Assembly: GCF_900156825.1 (NCBI RefSeq)
Contig: NZ_FTOV01000016.1
Coordinates: forward strand, 1 to 64,000
From: Chryseobacterium gambrini
GTDB taxonomy: Bacteria > Bacteroidota > Bacteroidia > Flavobacteriales > Weeksellaceae
Direction: 5' to 3'
Length of the DNA: 64,000 nucleotides
The position numbers and the translations under genes were made by a program. The notes beneath the pieces were generated by a model. It did no database searches. It saw nothing but the letters and a program-made list of their open reading frames with translations, and was not told where the DNA came from. Of this stretch, positions 1 through 9,229 are shown in pieces; position 1 is the first letter of the stretch; every line of letters begins with the position of its first letter.

Positions 1-80
1 ATTCGAGCGTCTGTCTTTATCCTGCTGCTTTTGCTCTTCTGGTTAATATTTTTAACTAAGTTATCAATCTGTTTTGTTTA

Positions 81-929
81 ATGCAAACTTACCATATGAA
101 CGGAAACGGAGTAATCGATATTCCTGAACAGTTGGTAGGTTCTAACGACAACATCAATGTTCCTGTAAACTACAGATACGGAATTTTCGGATATTCAGTG
201 GGAGCTAACTATGCTTTAAACAGTAAAAATGCCGTATTTGCAAGAGTGAGCCAGGGTGGAAGTGCTTCTGCGGACAGAATTTTATTCTCCGGATACAACT
301 ATACCAATAATGATGATCCTGCATTGGATGCTGTAAAAGTAAACAAAGTAAATCAGGTGGAAGCCGGTTACAAATTGAGAGGAGCAGGATATTTCCTTAA
401 TACAACGCTTTTCTATGCAGGAACTAAGGAAGCGAATTACGAAGCGACTACACAGAGAAAAACAGAAAACAAATACGAGTCTCTTGGGGTAGAATTAGAC
501 GGATATTACAGAATTACAAAAGGTTTTGACATAAAAGCAGGACTTACCTATACTCACGCGGAAATTAAAAACGCACTGGATCCTACCATCGTTGGAAACA
601 CGCCTAGAAGAACACCTAAATTCATGTACTCCGTAAACCCTAACTTCAGCGTAGATAAACTGAATGTTGGTTTCTATTTAATCGGAGCAACAAAAGCTTA
701 CACTCAGGATTCAAACAAATTAATTATGCCTGGTTATGCGATTGTAAACCCTTATATTTCTTACCAACTGATGAAAAATCTTTCGGTTAGCGTAAATGCA
801 AACAACATCTTCAACACCATTGCAGTTACAGAAGCTGAAGAAGGATCTATCGCAGGAGGAAACGGAATCGTAAGAGCAAGAACGCTTCCGGGAAGCAGCT
901 ACAGCGCAAGTGTAAAATTTGACTTTTAA
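81..929 (+). CDS. TonB-dependent receptor, C-terminal part
   Basis: This is the C-terminal half of an outer-membrane beta-barrel of the TonB-dependent receptor type, which imports ligands across the outer membrane with TonB energy. The 282 residues show alternating amphipathic strands with many Tyr, Asn and Gly and end in a Phe (SVKFDF), the usual last-strand signature. The plug domain and TonB box are absent. An in-frame stop lies at 57-59, so the N-terminal half does not continue upstream in this frame, and the first 80 bases do not resemble receptor sequence. Either the gene is broken or joined to foreign sequence here, or the left edge is an assembly break. The sugar genes behind it suggest a carbohydrate ligand, but that is inference. 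Confidence 0.8.
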   Translation: MQTYHMNGNGVIDIPEQLVGSNDNINVPVNYRYGIFGYSVGANYALNSKNAVFARVSQGGSASADRILFSGYNYTNNDDPALDAVKVNKVNQVEAGYKLRGAGYFLNTTLFYAGTKEANYEATTQRKTENKYESLGVELDGYYRITKGFDIKAGLTYTHAEIKNALDPTIVGNTPRRTPKFMYSVNPNFSVDKLNVGFYLIGATKAYTQDSNKLIMPGYAIVNPYISYQLMKNLSVSVNANNIFNTIAVTEAEEGSIAGGNGIVRARTLPGSSYSASVKFDF

Positions 930-944
930 TACTTTTACCTCTAA

Positions 945-980
945 ATGTGGAATGAATGAAAGTTCATTCCGCATTTTTTT
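945..980 (+). terminator. Rho-independent terminator after the TonB receptor
   Basis: A 12-bp stem (arms 945-956 and 963-974, one G-T pair) with a 6-nt loop is followed by a run of seven T. It sits 16 nt after the receptor stop codon. It contains the ATG at 956, which argues against that codon as the start of the next gene. Confidence 0.85.
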
Positions 981-994
981 CAAAAAAATATAAT

Positions 995-2122
995 ATGTTT
1001 AGACAGGAAGCCATTGAAATTATAAGGAAAGCCATTACAGAAGAAGGAATTCTGGCATCTGCACAACAAAGAGACAACTACGCAAGAGTATGGGCGAGAG
1101 ATTCTATGATGACGGGATATGCCGGAATTTTAATAAATGACGAAGAAATTCTTGCCGGACTGGAAAAATCTGTTCTTACACTCGCTAAACATCAGGCGGA
1201 AAACGGACAGATCCCTTCCAATGTGGTGAATGATAAAGCAAGCTACGGAACACACGTAGGAAGAACCGACGCCACAACCTGGTGGATCGTTACAACCTGC
1301 GAATATTTTACAAAAACGCAAAATCAGGAGCTTAAAAACAGTCTGAAAGAAAAAATTTACAAAGCTCTTTCCTGTCTTAAAAGCTGGGAATACAATCAGA
1401 GAGGTTTGGTGTACAGTCCGTTGGGCGGAAACTGGGCAGATGAATATGTAACTTCCGGATATACTTTGTACGATAACGTTCTGAGATATTGGGCTTTAAA
1501 AAATGCTGCTGAAGTTTATGATGATGAAACATTAAAAACAGTAGCGGAAAATACAAAAAATCTGATTCAGGAAAATTTTTATAAAAATGAAAATGGTTCA
1601 GATTCAGCTAAATACCATGAAACGGCTTATGCGAAAGTTACTGCAAAACCCTATTTCTACGCTTCGCTGAATGCAAACGGATATGACGGACGTTTTGATC
1701 TTGCAGGAAATGCACTCGCTCTTTTACTGGATTTTGATCTGAATACAAACGCTTTTTCAGAATTTTTAAATGGAGTAAAAGAGGAATTCAGACATTGGAT
1801 GCTTCCTGCTTTTTATCCAGTGATTTTTCCCGGAGATGACGATTGGCGACTGCTGGAAAACAACTACAGCTACAGCTTCAAAAATGAACCCTATCATTTC
1901 CATAACGGAGGTTCATGGCCGATATTTTTAGGCTGGCTTTGTCTCGGACTTAAACAGAAAGGCGTAACAGATATTCCTGAAAAAATCCTGAAGCAGTACG
2001 AAGAACTGATGAATGAAAAAGGAGAGCATTTCAGAGAATACTATTCCACAGATCAACTATTGCCATTGGGAACAGATCAGCTTTGCTTTTCGGCATCGGG
2101 ATATCTTTTAATGACTTATTAA
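995..2122 (+). CDS. GH100-like glycosidase (alkaline/neutral invertase type)
   Basis: Probable cytoplasmic glycosidase of the (alpha/alpha)6-barrel invertase family GH100, which hydrolyses sucrose to glucose and fructose. Recognisable motifs are VWARDSMM near the N-terminus, GRTDATTWWI, GGNWADE and, near the C-terminus, YHFHNGGSWPIF, which matches the HNGGSWP signature of neutral invertases. There is no signal peptide. The ATG at 995 was chosen over the one at 956 because 956 lies inside the terminator stem. A P-loop kinase and an SLC45-type permease follow at once, so the locus reads as disaccharide import, cleavage and phosphorylation. The substrate could be another disaccharide; the family call is firmer than sucrose itself. 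Confidence 0.7.
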   Translation: MFRQEAIEIIRKAITEEGILASAQQRDNYARVWARDSMMTGYAGILINDEEILAGLEKSVLTLAKHQAENGQIPSNVVNDKASYGTHVGRTDATTWWIVTTCEYFTKTQNQELKNSLKEKIYKALSCLKSWEYNQRGLVYSPLGGNWADEYVTSGYTLYDNVLRYWALKNAAEVYDDETLKTVAENTKNLIQENFYKNENGSDSAKYHETAYAKVTAKPYFYASLNANGYDGRFDLAGNALALLLDFDLNTNAFSEFLNGVKEEFRHWMLPAFYPVIFPGDDDWRLLENNYSYSFKNEPYHFHNGGSWPIFLGWLCLGLKQKGVTDIPEKILKQYEELMNEKGEHFREYYSTDQLLPLGTDQLCFSASGYLLMTY

Positions 2123-2162
2123 AGTACAGTTTTTCAAATTTTTCATCTTAAAAAAGTAAAAA

Positions 2163-2813
2163 ATGGTCGGCGACGTTATAGAATTAAAAGAAAAACATCT
2201 GGCTACAGCCAAAGAAATAACAGCATTATTGAAAAAAAACTTTCCCCTGAATGGAAAGCAGAAAATTGCGATCGGGATTGCAGGAGAAAGCGGAAGCGGA
2301 AAATCGGTAACTGCTTTTGCCCTAAAGAAAATTCTGGAGCAGGAGAATGTGAAAAGTCTGGTTTTACAGATGGACGATTATTTTAAACTTCCTCCGAAAA
2401 CCAACCACGAGAATCGGTTAAAATCTCTGGATAATGTAGGAATTCAGGAAGTAGATCTTGAAAAATTATCTCAGAATATAAAAGATTTTAAAACAGAATC
2501 TGCGGAGATTGAAAAGCCTTTGGTTTACTACAGCGAGAATCTGATCAGCAGTGAAAAAATCGGCACTTCAGGGTACGAGGTCATCATTGTGGAAGGAACC
2601 TACATTCTCGAAATTGAAGAATTTGATTTTAAAATTTTCATAGACCGCAATTACAGAGACACTCACGAAAATCGTATGAAACGCAATCGTGACGAGCAAA
2701 GTGACTTTGTAGAAAAAGTTTTGGAAATTGAACATCATATTATCCGCAGTTTCAAAAATAATGCAGATCTTATTCTCGGAAAAAACTATGAACTTGTAAA
2801 CACAGATTTATGA
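2163..2813 (+). CDS. Uridine kinase/phosphoribulokinase-family P-loop kinase
   Basis: Small P-loop NTPase with a Walker A motif GESGSGKS at about residues 40-47 and the family pattern MDDYFKLP after the second strand, typical of the uridine kinase/phosphoribulokinase/pantothenate kinase group. The length (216 aa) fits a single catalytic domain. It is cytoplasmic and has no other domain. Its stop overlaps the start of the permease gene by 4 nt (ATGA), so the two are translationally coupled. Sitting between an invertase-like gene and a sugar permease, it may phosphorylate a sugar or nucleoside rather than uridine. That is inferred from position only. Confidence 0.7.
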   Translation: MVGDVIELKEKHLATAKEITALLKKNFPLNGKQKIAIGIAGESGSGKSVTAFALKKILEQENVKSLVLQMDDYFKLPPKTNHENRLKSLDNVGIQEVDLEKLSQNIKDFKTESAEIEKPLVYYSENLISSEKIGTSGYEVIIVEGTYILEIEEFDFKIFIDRNYRDTHENRMKRNRDEQSDFVEKVLEIEHHIIRSFKNNADLILGKNYELVNTDL

Positions 2814-4213
2814 ACGCAAAAAGAATCATTCCGCGCCTGAGTTTCTGGCAGATCTGGAATATGAATGTCGGATTTTTCGGGATTCAGTACAGTTTCGGAC
2901 TTCAGCAGACTGCGGTTAATCCCATCTATTCGTTTTTGGGAGCGCATGCAGAACAGCTTCCCATCCTCAATCTGGCGGGTCCCATTACCGGGTTACTGAT
3001 CCAGCCGTTAATCGGAGCCATCAGCGACAAAACCTGGAGTCCAAAATGGGGGCGCAGAAAACCGTTCTTTTTGTTAGGAGCATTATTCTGCAGTATAGCC
3101 TTGTTTTTATTTCCTTTTAGTTCTACCATCTGGATGGCAGCCGGACTTTTATGGATTCTGGATGCCGCAAACAATACCGCAATGGAACCTTACCGCGCTT
3201 TCATTGGAGACAAACTTCCGGAAGATCAGCAGACATTTGGTTTTCAGATGCAGAGTCTGTTTGTGGGAGCGGGGATTACCCTTGCCAATCTATCGTTATT
3301 TGTTTTTCAGAAATATTTAGGCGGAAATTCTGCAAGCGGAGGAATTCCTGTATGGGTTTATTATTCCTTCTTTCTGGGTTCGTTCTGTTCAATCGCATCT
3401 GTGGCGTGGTCTGTGTATAAAACACCCGAAATCCCGCCAACGGAAGAAGAAATTGAAGAATTAAGAATAGCAAAGGAAAAAAGTACATTTTTTACACCTT
3501 TTATAGAAATTATTGTCGCAATAAAAGAAATGCCGAAAGTTCTCTGGCAACTCGCGTTGGTTTATCTTTTCCAGTGGTACGCACTTTTTGTCTATTGGCA
3601 GTTCATCACGCCGATGCTGAAATCGTCGCTGTATGGAATTTCCGAAGCGGATGAATCTAAAGCAAATAATTTTCTGGAAAGTGCAAAAAACGGCGCTTCA
3701 ATTGTTGCAGAAGACTTAAGCTGGGCAAAAGGAATACTGCATCAGGTTGAGGTTGCGGTAGGACAGACCGGATTAATGAACGGTTCCTATAACATCGTCA
3801 CGATGCTTTCCGCTTTGCTCTTGGTTCCCTTCGCTAAAAAATTTGGTTCTAAAAACACATATATATTTTGTTTGTTCCTTACAGGTTTAGGTATTATGAC
3901 CTTACCTTTTATTAAAAATGAATACTTCATTCTGCTTCCGATGGTTGCATTGGGAATCGGATGGGCTTCCATGATGGGATTGCCGTATTCTATGGTTTCT
4001 CCATCCATTCCTCACAGCAAAAGAGGAATTTATATGGGAGTGATCAATATGATGATTGTTATTCCGATGCTCATTCAGACCTTATCCTTCGGTTTTATTT
4101 TTAATAATTTTCTGGGAAATAATCCTTCTTCGGCTATTATTTTAGCAGGAATTCTGTTTGTAGTGGCTGGAAGCTGCGTCTTTTTAATAAAACCCGATGG
4201 GGTAAAAAAGTAG
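2810..4213 (+). CDS. SLC45-type MFS sugar (sucrose/maltose) permease
   Basis: Inner-membrane sugar:H+ symporter of the major facilitator superfamily, closest in pattern to the SLC45/plant sucrose transporter group. About 12 hydrophobic segments are seen. Early motifs are the stretch with GFFGIQYSFGLQQTAVNP and the loop WGRRKPF after TM2-3, both typical of disaccharide carriers. The length (467 aa) is normal. It starts inside the last codons of the kinase gene (4-nt overlap) and ends the operon before a strong terminator. Together with the GH100-like enzyme it suggests uptake of intact sucrose or a similar disaccharide. Confidence 0.8.
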   Translation: MNAKRIIPRLSFWQIWNMNVGFFGIQYSFGLQQTAVNPIYSFLGAHAEQLPILNLAGPITGLLIQPLIGAISDKTWSPKWGRRKPFFLLGALFCSIALFLFPFSSTIWMAAGLLWILDAANNTAMEPYRAFIGDKLPEDQQTFGFQMQSLFVGAGITLANLSLFVFQKYLGGNSASGGIPVWVYYSFFLGSFCSIASVAWSVYKTPEIPPTEEEIEELRIAKEKSTFFTPFIEIIVAIKEMPKVLWQLALVYLFQWYALFVYWQFITPMLKSSLYGISEADESKANNFLESAKNGASIVAEDLSWAKGILHQVEVAVGQTGLMNGSYNIVTMLSALLLVPFAKKFGSKNTYIFCLFLTGLGIMTLPFIKNEYFILLPMVALGIGWASMMGLPYSMVSPSIPHSKRGIYMGVINMMIVIPMLIQTLSFGFIFNNFLGNNPSSAIILAGILFVVAGSCVFLIKPDGVKK

Positions 4214-4251
4214 AATAAATGTAAAGAGATCTTCATATTATTTGGTTAGGA

Positions 4252-4289
4252 AGCAGGCTGCAAATTTTTTTTTGCAGCCGCTTTTTTTT
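4252..4289 (+). terminator. Terminator after the permease
   Basis: GGCTGCAAA pairs with TTTGCAGCC around a T-rich loop, extended by AGC/GCT with one bulged A, and is followed by eight T. It lies about 40 nt downstream of the permease stop codon. Confidence 0.85.
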
Positions 4290-4618
4290 ATGGCAAACCT
4301 GTTTAAGCTTAATCGCGATAAAATTAAATATCAATCCTTTATTGAAAGTCTTTGATTTTCCTGCGTCTTAAAGATTTGGGATTAATAAAAAACTTGCGTC
4401 CTTGCGTTTTCCGACAAGAATATTTCTATTTTAAAAAAGTGTAGACAAACCCGGTATATATCAGTTTTCAAACTGTAATTCCCTTTACTGTAAAATAAAA
4501 CAGGATCAACATAAAATTGTTTGTTTTGGCTTACATTTCGTTTGAAGATCGTATCAAAAAACAATTATTAAAATTCATAAAACTTTATATTCCGGTTTTT
4601 TTAGTAGTTTTTAATAAT
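4290..4618. other. Intergenic stretch without a recognised gene
   Basis: About 330 nt of AT-rich sequence between the sugar operon and the histidine kinase. I see no convincing coding sequence. A short quasi-repeat, TTGCGTCCTTGCG, lies near 4393, of a kind often seen between genes in flavobacteria. Confidence 0.4.
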
Positions 4619-4626
4619 TATATTTG
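4619..4626 (+). promoter_or_regulatory. Candidate -7 box of the histidine kinase gene
   Basis: TATATTTG matches the Bacteroidota -7 consensus TAnnTTTG exactly. A TTTT stretch at 4596-4599 stands 19 nt upstream, where the -33 TTTG is expected. Transcription would start about 10 nt before the ATG at 4644. Confidence 0.5.
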
Positions 4627-4643
4627 ATTATTTAAATTGAATT

Positions 4644-6656
4644 ATGAATTCTCCTCAGAATATTTCCCCTGAAAAATTATTGTCTGTCCTATTTTATTCT
4701 CCCAACGCAACGGCTGTTTATCAGGGTGATGATATCAAAATCATAAGCGCAAATGAAGCCATGATTAATTTTTGGGGAAAAGGCAGCAGTGTTGTAGGAA
4801 AAAATATTCTGGATGCTGTTCCCGAATTAAAAGGGCAGCCTTTTTTTGATATGCTGCAGAATGTTTGGAGATCCGGACAAAGTTTTATAGCGAAAGATTA
4901 TCCCGCTATACTTAATATCGACGGAGTGCTCCAGAAATTTTACTTCGATTTTGAATATAAGGCAATTCTCGATTCTTCAGGAAAAACTGAATATATACTT
5001 CACACCGCATCTGAAGTTACAGAAAGACAGGAAGCTTTAAAAATGGTGGATGAAAAATCTAAGTCTGAGCAGAAACTAATTAATGATCTTTCCGCACTTA
5101 ATGAAGAATATCTTGCTACCAACGAAGATCTTAGTTCTAAGCATGAAGAGCTTTTTAGTGTTAACAATAAGCTTTTACAGACCAGAAAAGAACTGTTAAC
5201 CGCCAATCATACTTTAGCTGAAAACGAAAAAAGATTCAAAACTTTGGTGGAAAAAGCTCCTGTAGCGATGGCTTCTTTAAAAGGAGAAAATTTTGAAATA
5301 GATATTGTGAACGATATGGTTCTGAATATCTGGAACAAAGACCGGTCGATTGTCGGGATGCCTTTGCAGGAAGCACTTCCGGAACTGATCGGACAATCAT
5401 TTATTGATATTCTCACGGAAGTGCATGAGAAGGGAGAACCTTATTTTGGCAAAGAAAACAGGGTTCTGATAGAAAAAAACGGACAACTTGAAGAGCTTTA
5501 CCTCAATTTTGCGTATCAGCCGATATTTAATGAAAATAATAAAAGCACATCTGTTCTCGTGGTGGCAAATGATGTTACCGAGCTGGTACAATCCAGACAT
5601 TCGCTTACTGAAATAAAAAACAGGCTTGAAATTGCTCTGGATGCAAGCAAATTGGGCTCCACGGAAGTAGATCTTGAAACCGGAATCATGCAGAGCAACG
5701 ATCAGTTTAAATATAATTTCGGATATATGCCCGAAGAAGAATTCAATTATCCGGATCTCTTTGAAGCGATGCTTCCCGAATACAGGGAAAAAGTGAGAAG
5801 TCTGGTAAAGGAAGCCATTAAAACCAACGGCATCTATAAAGCAGAATACCCTGTAAAATGGAAGGACGGCTCCATCCACTGGATTCAGGCGCACGGAAGA
5901 CCCAGATATAATAAAAACGGTGTTGCAGACAGAATGGTGGGAATGACTTCCGACATCACAGAAAAAAAGCTTGCGGAACAGCGCAAAGACGACTTTTTAA
6001 GCGTTGCCAGTCACGAACTGAAAACTCCGCTAACCGCTGTAAAGGCTTCCATACAATTGCTGAACAGGATAAAAGACCGTCCTTATTCTGAAATTCATAC
6101 CCGCCTTATAGAACAGTCGGATAAGGAGATCGAGAAAATGCATATGCTGATTGATGATTTACTGAATATGAGCAGATTAGGGCAGGATCAGTTAATGCTC
6201 GAATACGGAGTTTTTAATCTGCACGAGATGCTGAGTAAAAGCTGCAGCCATGTACGATTCGAAAATAAATATCAGCTTATTTTAAAAGGAGATGAAAATC
6301 TGATGGTGTATGCCGATGAACACAGGATAGAACAGGTTGTGGTAAATCTCGTGAATAACGCGGTTAAATATGCCAAAGATTCCGAAGAAATTCATATTTC
6401 CATAGAGTCACTGGAAAATGAGATCAAAGTTTCTGTCCGCGATTTTGGAAACGGCATTTCGGAATCTCTACTTCCTCATCTTTTCGACCGTTATTACCGT
6501 GTGGAGCATATGAGCAAATCTTATTCAGGGCTTGGTCTTGGATTATATATCTGTTCTGAAATTATTAAAAAGCATTCGGGAAAAATTGGAGTTGACAGTA
6601 AGCTGGGAGAGGGAAGTACATTCTGGTTTACTCTTCCTGATAAAAAGGTGAGTTAA
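4644..6656 (+). CDS. Soluble PAS-domain sensor histidine kinase
   Basis: Cytoplasmic sensor kinase of 670 aa without membrane segments. The order is PAS-like domain (about 10-130), a predicted coiled coil rich in Glu, Leu and Asn (about 140-195), a second PAS (about 200-315), a third PAS with PAC (about 325-440), HisKA and HATPase_c. The phospho-acceptor is His457 in ASHELKTPL. The ATPase N box is NLVNNAVKYA and the G boxes are DFGNGIS and GLGLGLYI. The first two PAS domains resemble each other (ENFEIDIVND against DDIKIISANE), which suggests duplication. No response regulator gene is adjacent and there is no receiver domain, so it is an orphan kinase. The signal is unknown. Confidence 0.9.
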   Translation: MNSPQNISPEKLLSVLFYSPNATAVYQGDDIKIISANEAMINFWGKGSSVVGKNILDAVPELKGQPFFDMLQNVWRSGQSFIAKDYPAILNIDGVLQKFYFDFEYKAILDSSGKTEYILHTASEVTERQEALKMVDEKSKSEQKLINDLSALNEEYLATNEDLSSKHEELFSVNNKLLQTRKELLTANHTLAENEKRFKTLVEKAPVAMASLKGENFEIDIVNDMVLNIWNKDRSIVGMPLQEALPELIGQSFIDILTEVHEKGEPYFGKENRVLIEKNGQLEELYLNFAYQPIFNENNKSTSVLVVANDVTELVQSRHSLTEIKNRLEIALDASKLGSTEVDLETGIMQSNDQFKYNFGYMPEEEFNYPDLFEAMLPEYREKVRSLVKEAIKTNGIYKAEYPVKWKDGSIHWIQAHGRPRYNKNGVADRMVGMTSDITEKKLAEQRKDDFLSVASHELKTPLTAVKASIQLLNRIKDRPYSEIHTRLIEQSDKEIEKMHMLIDDLLNMSRLGQDQLMLEYGVFNLHEMLSKSCSHVRFENKYQLILKGDENLMVYADEHRIEQVVVNLVNNAVKYAKDSEEIHISIESLENEIKVSVRDFGNGISESLLPHLFDRYYRVEHMSKSYSGLGLGLYICSEIIKKHSGKIGVDSKLGEGSTFWFTLPDKKVS

Positions 6657-6710
6657 TAATAAACAGAACCAAAAAACAATTCTAAATTGTTTATCCATCT
6701 TTGAGAATTC

Positions 6711-6754
6711 AAAAAACTGCATTCGCCCAATTTATAAAATTCTGACGAATGCGG
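6711..6754 (-). terminator. Terminator of the FAD-binding protein gene
   Basis: CTGCATTCG (6717-6725) pairs with CGAATGCGG (6746-6754) over 9 bp around a 20-nt loop. Read on the minus strand the stem is followed by six T (A6711-A6716), right behind the stop of the minus-strand gene. Confidence 0.65.
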
Positions 6755-6768
6755 AATTTGAAGCTCAT

Positions 6769-8472
6769 TTATAATAGAGATTGTACAATTCTTTTTCCTG
6801 CGGTATCACAAAAATCAAGTCCGGAATAGTCCGGATTTAATCCTGCAATATACGGAACTGCCATAATGTAAAGATCTTCTGTAACTTTTCCGTAATAATC
6901 CAGAGCCTGAAAATGATCGTTAATATTCAGTCCGTCTACCCGAAGATAATAATGATCAGGTTCCGTTTTCATAATATGGCTGCTGTCCTTTTCAAATTCA
7001 CTTTTACCTTTTTCAGGATCTCTGAATTTGATGTAGCCAGAACTGATGAATCTTCCGTTTTTCAGACCTTCAAAAGGAATGCTGTTAAATTGAACCGGCT
7101 GCTGACCAATGGCATCGATATAAAGTCTGTAATGATCGGATTTTTTATTTCCTTCTTCATCCGTATAATGATAAATGATTCCTTCTTCCTCATGAGATTC
7201 AATATAGCTTTCATCATCCACGCTTATTAAATTCAGTACTCCTGCATCATAAAGCGCAATAAGCTCTTTGTAGGAAGATTGTGGAAGAGAAGCAATGATC
7301 ACCGAAATAAGCGGAAGCAGGGTTTTTCTGAGTCTTATCATATCTTCTGCTGAAAAATGTTTGGCAGGATAATTAATTGCATAGCTGAAAGCAGACAGCG
7401 TTTCTTTCCATGCAATGGTCTGATGTCTTTCTATTGATTTTTCAGCTTCAGCATATTCAGCTTTAAAAAGCTGGAAACTATCCAGTTTTTCTCTCAATTC
7501 AAGCATTTTTTCAACAAATTCTTCAATCGTGAGGTCTTTTATTTCATGATAAAATTTTTCATTCTTCTTTCTCAGCGGTTGTTTAAAATTCAGGTCGAAC
7601 ACATAATCCAGATCCACAAAGCCGTTATGTTCCTGTTTGTATTTTTGGATTTCATCATGAGACATGATCCAGCCTTCCGAATAGGGACTTCCTTCGGAAT
7701 GAAACCTTAAAGCAGGAAGAAATCCCCTTTTCGAAAATAAGGTAATGGAAAAATTTTTGTTTTCTTCATTAATCTTAAATTTCAGATCGTCATTCTCTTT
7801 GATGTATGTTCCGTTTAATCTCGCCAGAGTTTTTACCGCATCTACTGCGGTGAGCGAGGTTCCGCGGATCGCAACCGGATGATCGGAAGTACGTTCAAAC
7901 TTTGAAGGAGGATAAGGAGAATCGTACCATCCTTTGCTGCGGGTTTCGTTTTCAGAAGACCACTGATGTCCGGTGCAGATAATTACTTTAGACACGTTGT
8001 GAGCATCACCGGATTCTGTAATTACCGTAAAAAAATCATCATTTTTCCTGTCAATATCTACAACTTTTGTGTTTTTAAAAACTTTGACTTTAATATTATG
8101 CTGACCGGCAGTTTTCAGTAAAATATTGAACTGATCTTCCAGATAGTTTCCTAAAAGTAGTCTGGGAATTACTTTGTATTCATTGATGTTTCCGTGGTTT
8201 GGGCTCACAAAGCCCGGATAATCTTTAAGATCTTTTTTTGTCACAAAATCATTGAAGGACTGTGGTAATTCCGGAAGTTCATTGGCGGAAACATTGGCAA
8301 CGTGTTCAAAATTTGCTCCAAAATGGCTGTAAGGCATTCCGGATCCTAAAGCTTCGCTTTTTTCGAAAATATAAAGTTCTTTTGGGTAAACTTTTTCTGC
8401 AATAAGATGTTTCACAACAAATAAAGCAGCCGGTCCGCCTCCGATAAGGGCAATACTGTCGATATTCTTCAT
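6769..8472 (-). CDS. FAD/NAD(P)-binding protein (FAD_NAD_binding_9 type)
   Basis: Predicted flavoprotein of 567 aa with an N-terminal Rossmann dinucleotide-binding motif (IALIGGGPAALFVVKHL) and the second family block IFEKSEALGSGMPYS. A further nucleotide-binding stretch, VIICTGHQW, lies near residue 165. This matches the FAD_NAD(P)-binding family of uncharacterised oxidoreductases also seen in E. coli YdhS. The substrate is unknown. There is no signal peptide. A terminator separates it from the gene upstream on the same strand, so it is probably transcribed alone. Confidence 0.75.
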   Translation of the reverse strand: MKNIDSIALIGGGPAALFVVKHLIAEKVYPKELYIFEKSEALGSGMPYSHFGANFEHVANVSANELPELPQSFNDFVTKKDLKDYPGFVSPNHGNINEYKVIPRLLLGNYLEDQFNILLKTAGQHNIKVKVFKNTKVVDIDRKNDDFFTVITESGDAHNVSKVIICTGHQWSSENETRSKGWYDSPYPPSKFERTSDHPVAIRGTSLTAVDAVKTLARLNGTYIKENDDLKFKINEENKNFSITLFSKRGFLPALRFHSEGSPYSEGWIMSHDEIQKYKQEHNGFVDLDYVFDLNFKQPLRKKNEKFYHEIKDLTIEEFVEKMLELREKLDSFQLFKAEYAEAEKSIERHQTIAWKETLSAFSYAINYPAKHFSAEDMIRLRKTLLPLISVIIASLPQSSYKELIALYDAGVLNLISVDDESYIESHEEEGIIYHYTDEEGNKKSDHYRLYIDAIGQQPVQFNSIPFEGLKNGRFISSGYIKFRDPEKGKSEFEKDSSHIMKTEPDHYYLRVDGLNINDHFQALDYYGKVTEDLYIMAVPYIAGLNPDYSGLDFCDTAGKRIVQSLL

Positions 8473-8495
8473 GGATAATTGGTTTATATAATCGC

Positions 8496-8521
8496 AAAAA
8501 GAGAGTTGAAAAACTCTCTTT
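8496..8521 (-). terminator. Terminator of the four-helix-bundle protein gene
   Basis: A perfect 10-bp stem (8498-8507 with 8512-8521) with a GAAA loop is followed by a T run on the minus strand (A8496-A8500). It stands 21 nt behind the stop of the gene at 8543-8992. Confidence 0.8.
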
Positions 8522-8542
8522 ATGGGTGATGAAATTTATTTG

Positions 8543-8992
8543 TTAATTTCTTGCTTCAAGATTTTCAAATTTTGAATAAGAAGATTTCAGATGATGAAGC
8601 TGATCCGAAACGAGTCTTGAACATTCTGGAGAGATATCTCCGCTGTCTAAAGCATCCTGATAGGCATCAATCGCTGCTTTTTCTCCGAAAACAACATTTT
8701 CCAGCGTAGATTCATCTTTATCTGCTGAAAAAGCATTTTTTACATCAATCCATGCTCTGTGAAAAGCTCCTGCGGTACTGGTTGTATTATCTGCCTCACC
8801 GCCATGCTCGTTAATGTGTGTTATCAGATCATTTTTCATAGTCTGAGACTGCGAAACCATATGGTCATAATCAATTCTCAACGCCGGATGAGTGTCCCAT
8901 ACTTTGTCTTCCACTTTTGAAAATCCTTCAATCCTGTCATTGGTAATGTTCAGTAAATCGTTTAGTACGGCTACATTTTTTTCGTTGTTCAT
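8543..8992 (-). CDS. PA2169-family (DUF2383) four-helix-bundle protein
   Basis: Protein of 149 aa made of four predicted long helices, with the ferritin-like DUF2383/PA2169 layout: a first helix LNDLLNITNDRIEGFSKV, a central helical pair ending in FHRAWIDVKNAF, and an Asp/Glu-rich third helix VFGEKAAIDAYQDAL. Members are small and cytoplasmic and are often stress-related; no reaction is known for them. It is monocistronic, with its own terminator downstream and a short A/T-rich leader upstream. Confidence 0.8.
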   Translation of the reverse strand: MNNEKNVAVLNDLLNITNDRIEGFSKVEDKVWDTHPALRIDYDHMVSQSQTMKNDLITHINEHGGEADNTTSTAGAFHRAWIDVKNAFSADKDESTLENVVFGEKAAIDAYQDALDSGDISPECSRLVSDQLHHLKSSYSKFENLEARN

Positions 8993-9186
8993 ATTTAAAT
9001 TTTTTATTTGGTGTCCTTCATACTTTACAATAAATATGCCTTAAAGTTTCAGGGAAAAGAATTAGTTTTCAATACTGAAGTCAGCCAGCAGTTAATTGTA
9101 TTGCATTTATAGGCTTTCATTATTTTTTTGAATTTTTTCGCAATTATAGTTTCTTTTTTTGCAATTTTATCTGTATAAATTGTAGT

Positions 9187-9194
9187 TAAATTTG
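9187..9194 (+). promoter_or_regulatory. Candidate -7 box of the AraC regulator gene
   Basis: TAAATTTG fits TAnnTTTG. A TTTG at 9158-9161 stands 25 nt upstream, a longer spacer than the usual 19-21. The ATG follows 35 nt downstream. Confidence 0.5.
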
Positions 9195-9229
9195 CAATGT
9201 AAATCATTACTCACTGAAAATCAAATACT

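Noticed and set aside
1..80. Small membrane-protein end in frame 1 (Leu/Ile/Phe-rich codons up to a stop at 79-81)
   Set aside because: The stretch is simply T-rich, too short to judge, and no start can be seen.
956..994. Upstream start of the GH100-like gene at 956
   Set aside because: That ATG lies in the stem of the receptor terminator, and the added residues do not look like the family.
5397..5894. 165-codon open frame antisense to the histidine kinase
   Set aside because: It is fully inside a well-supported kinase gene and its translation has no domain-like pattern.
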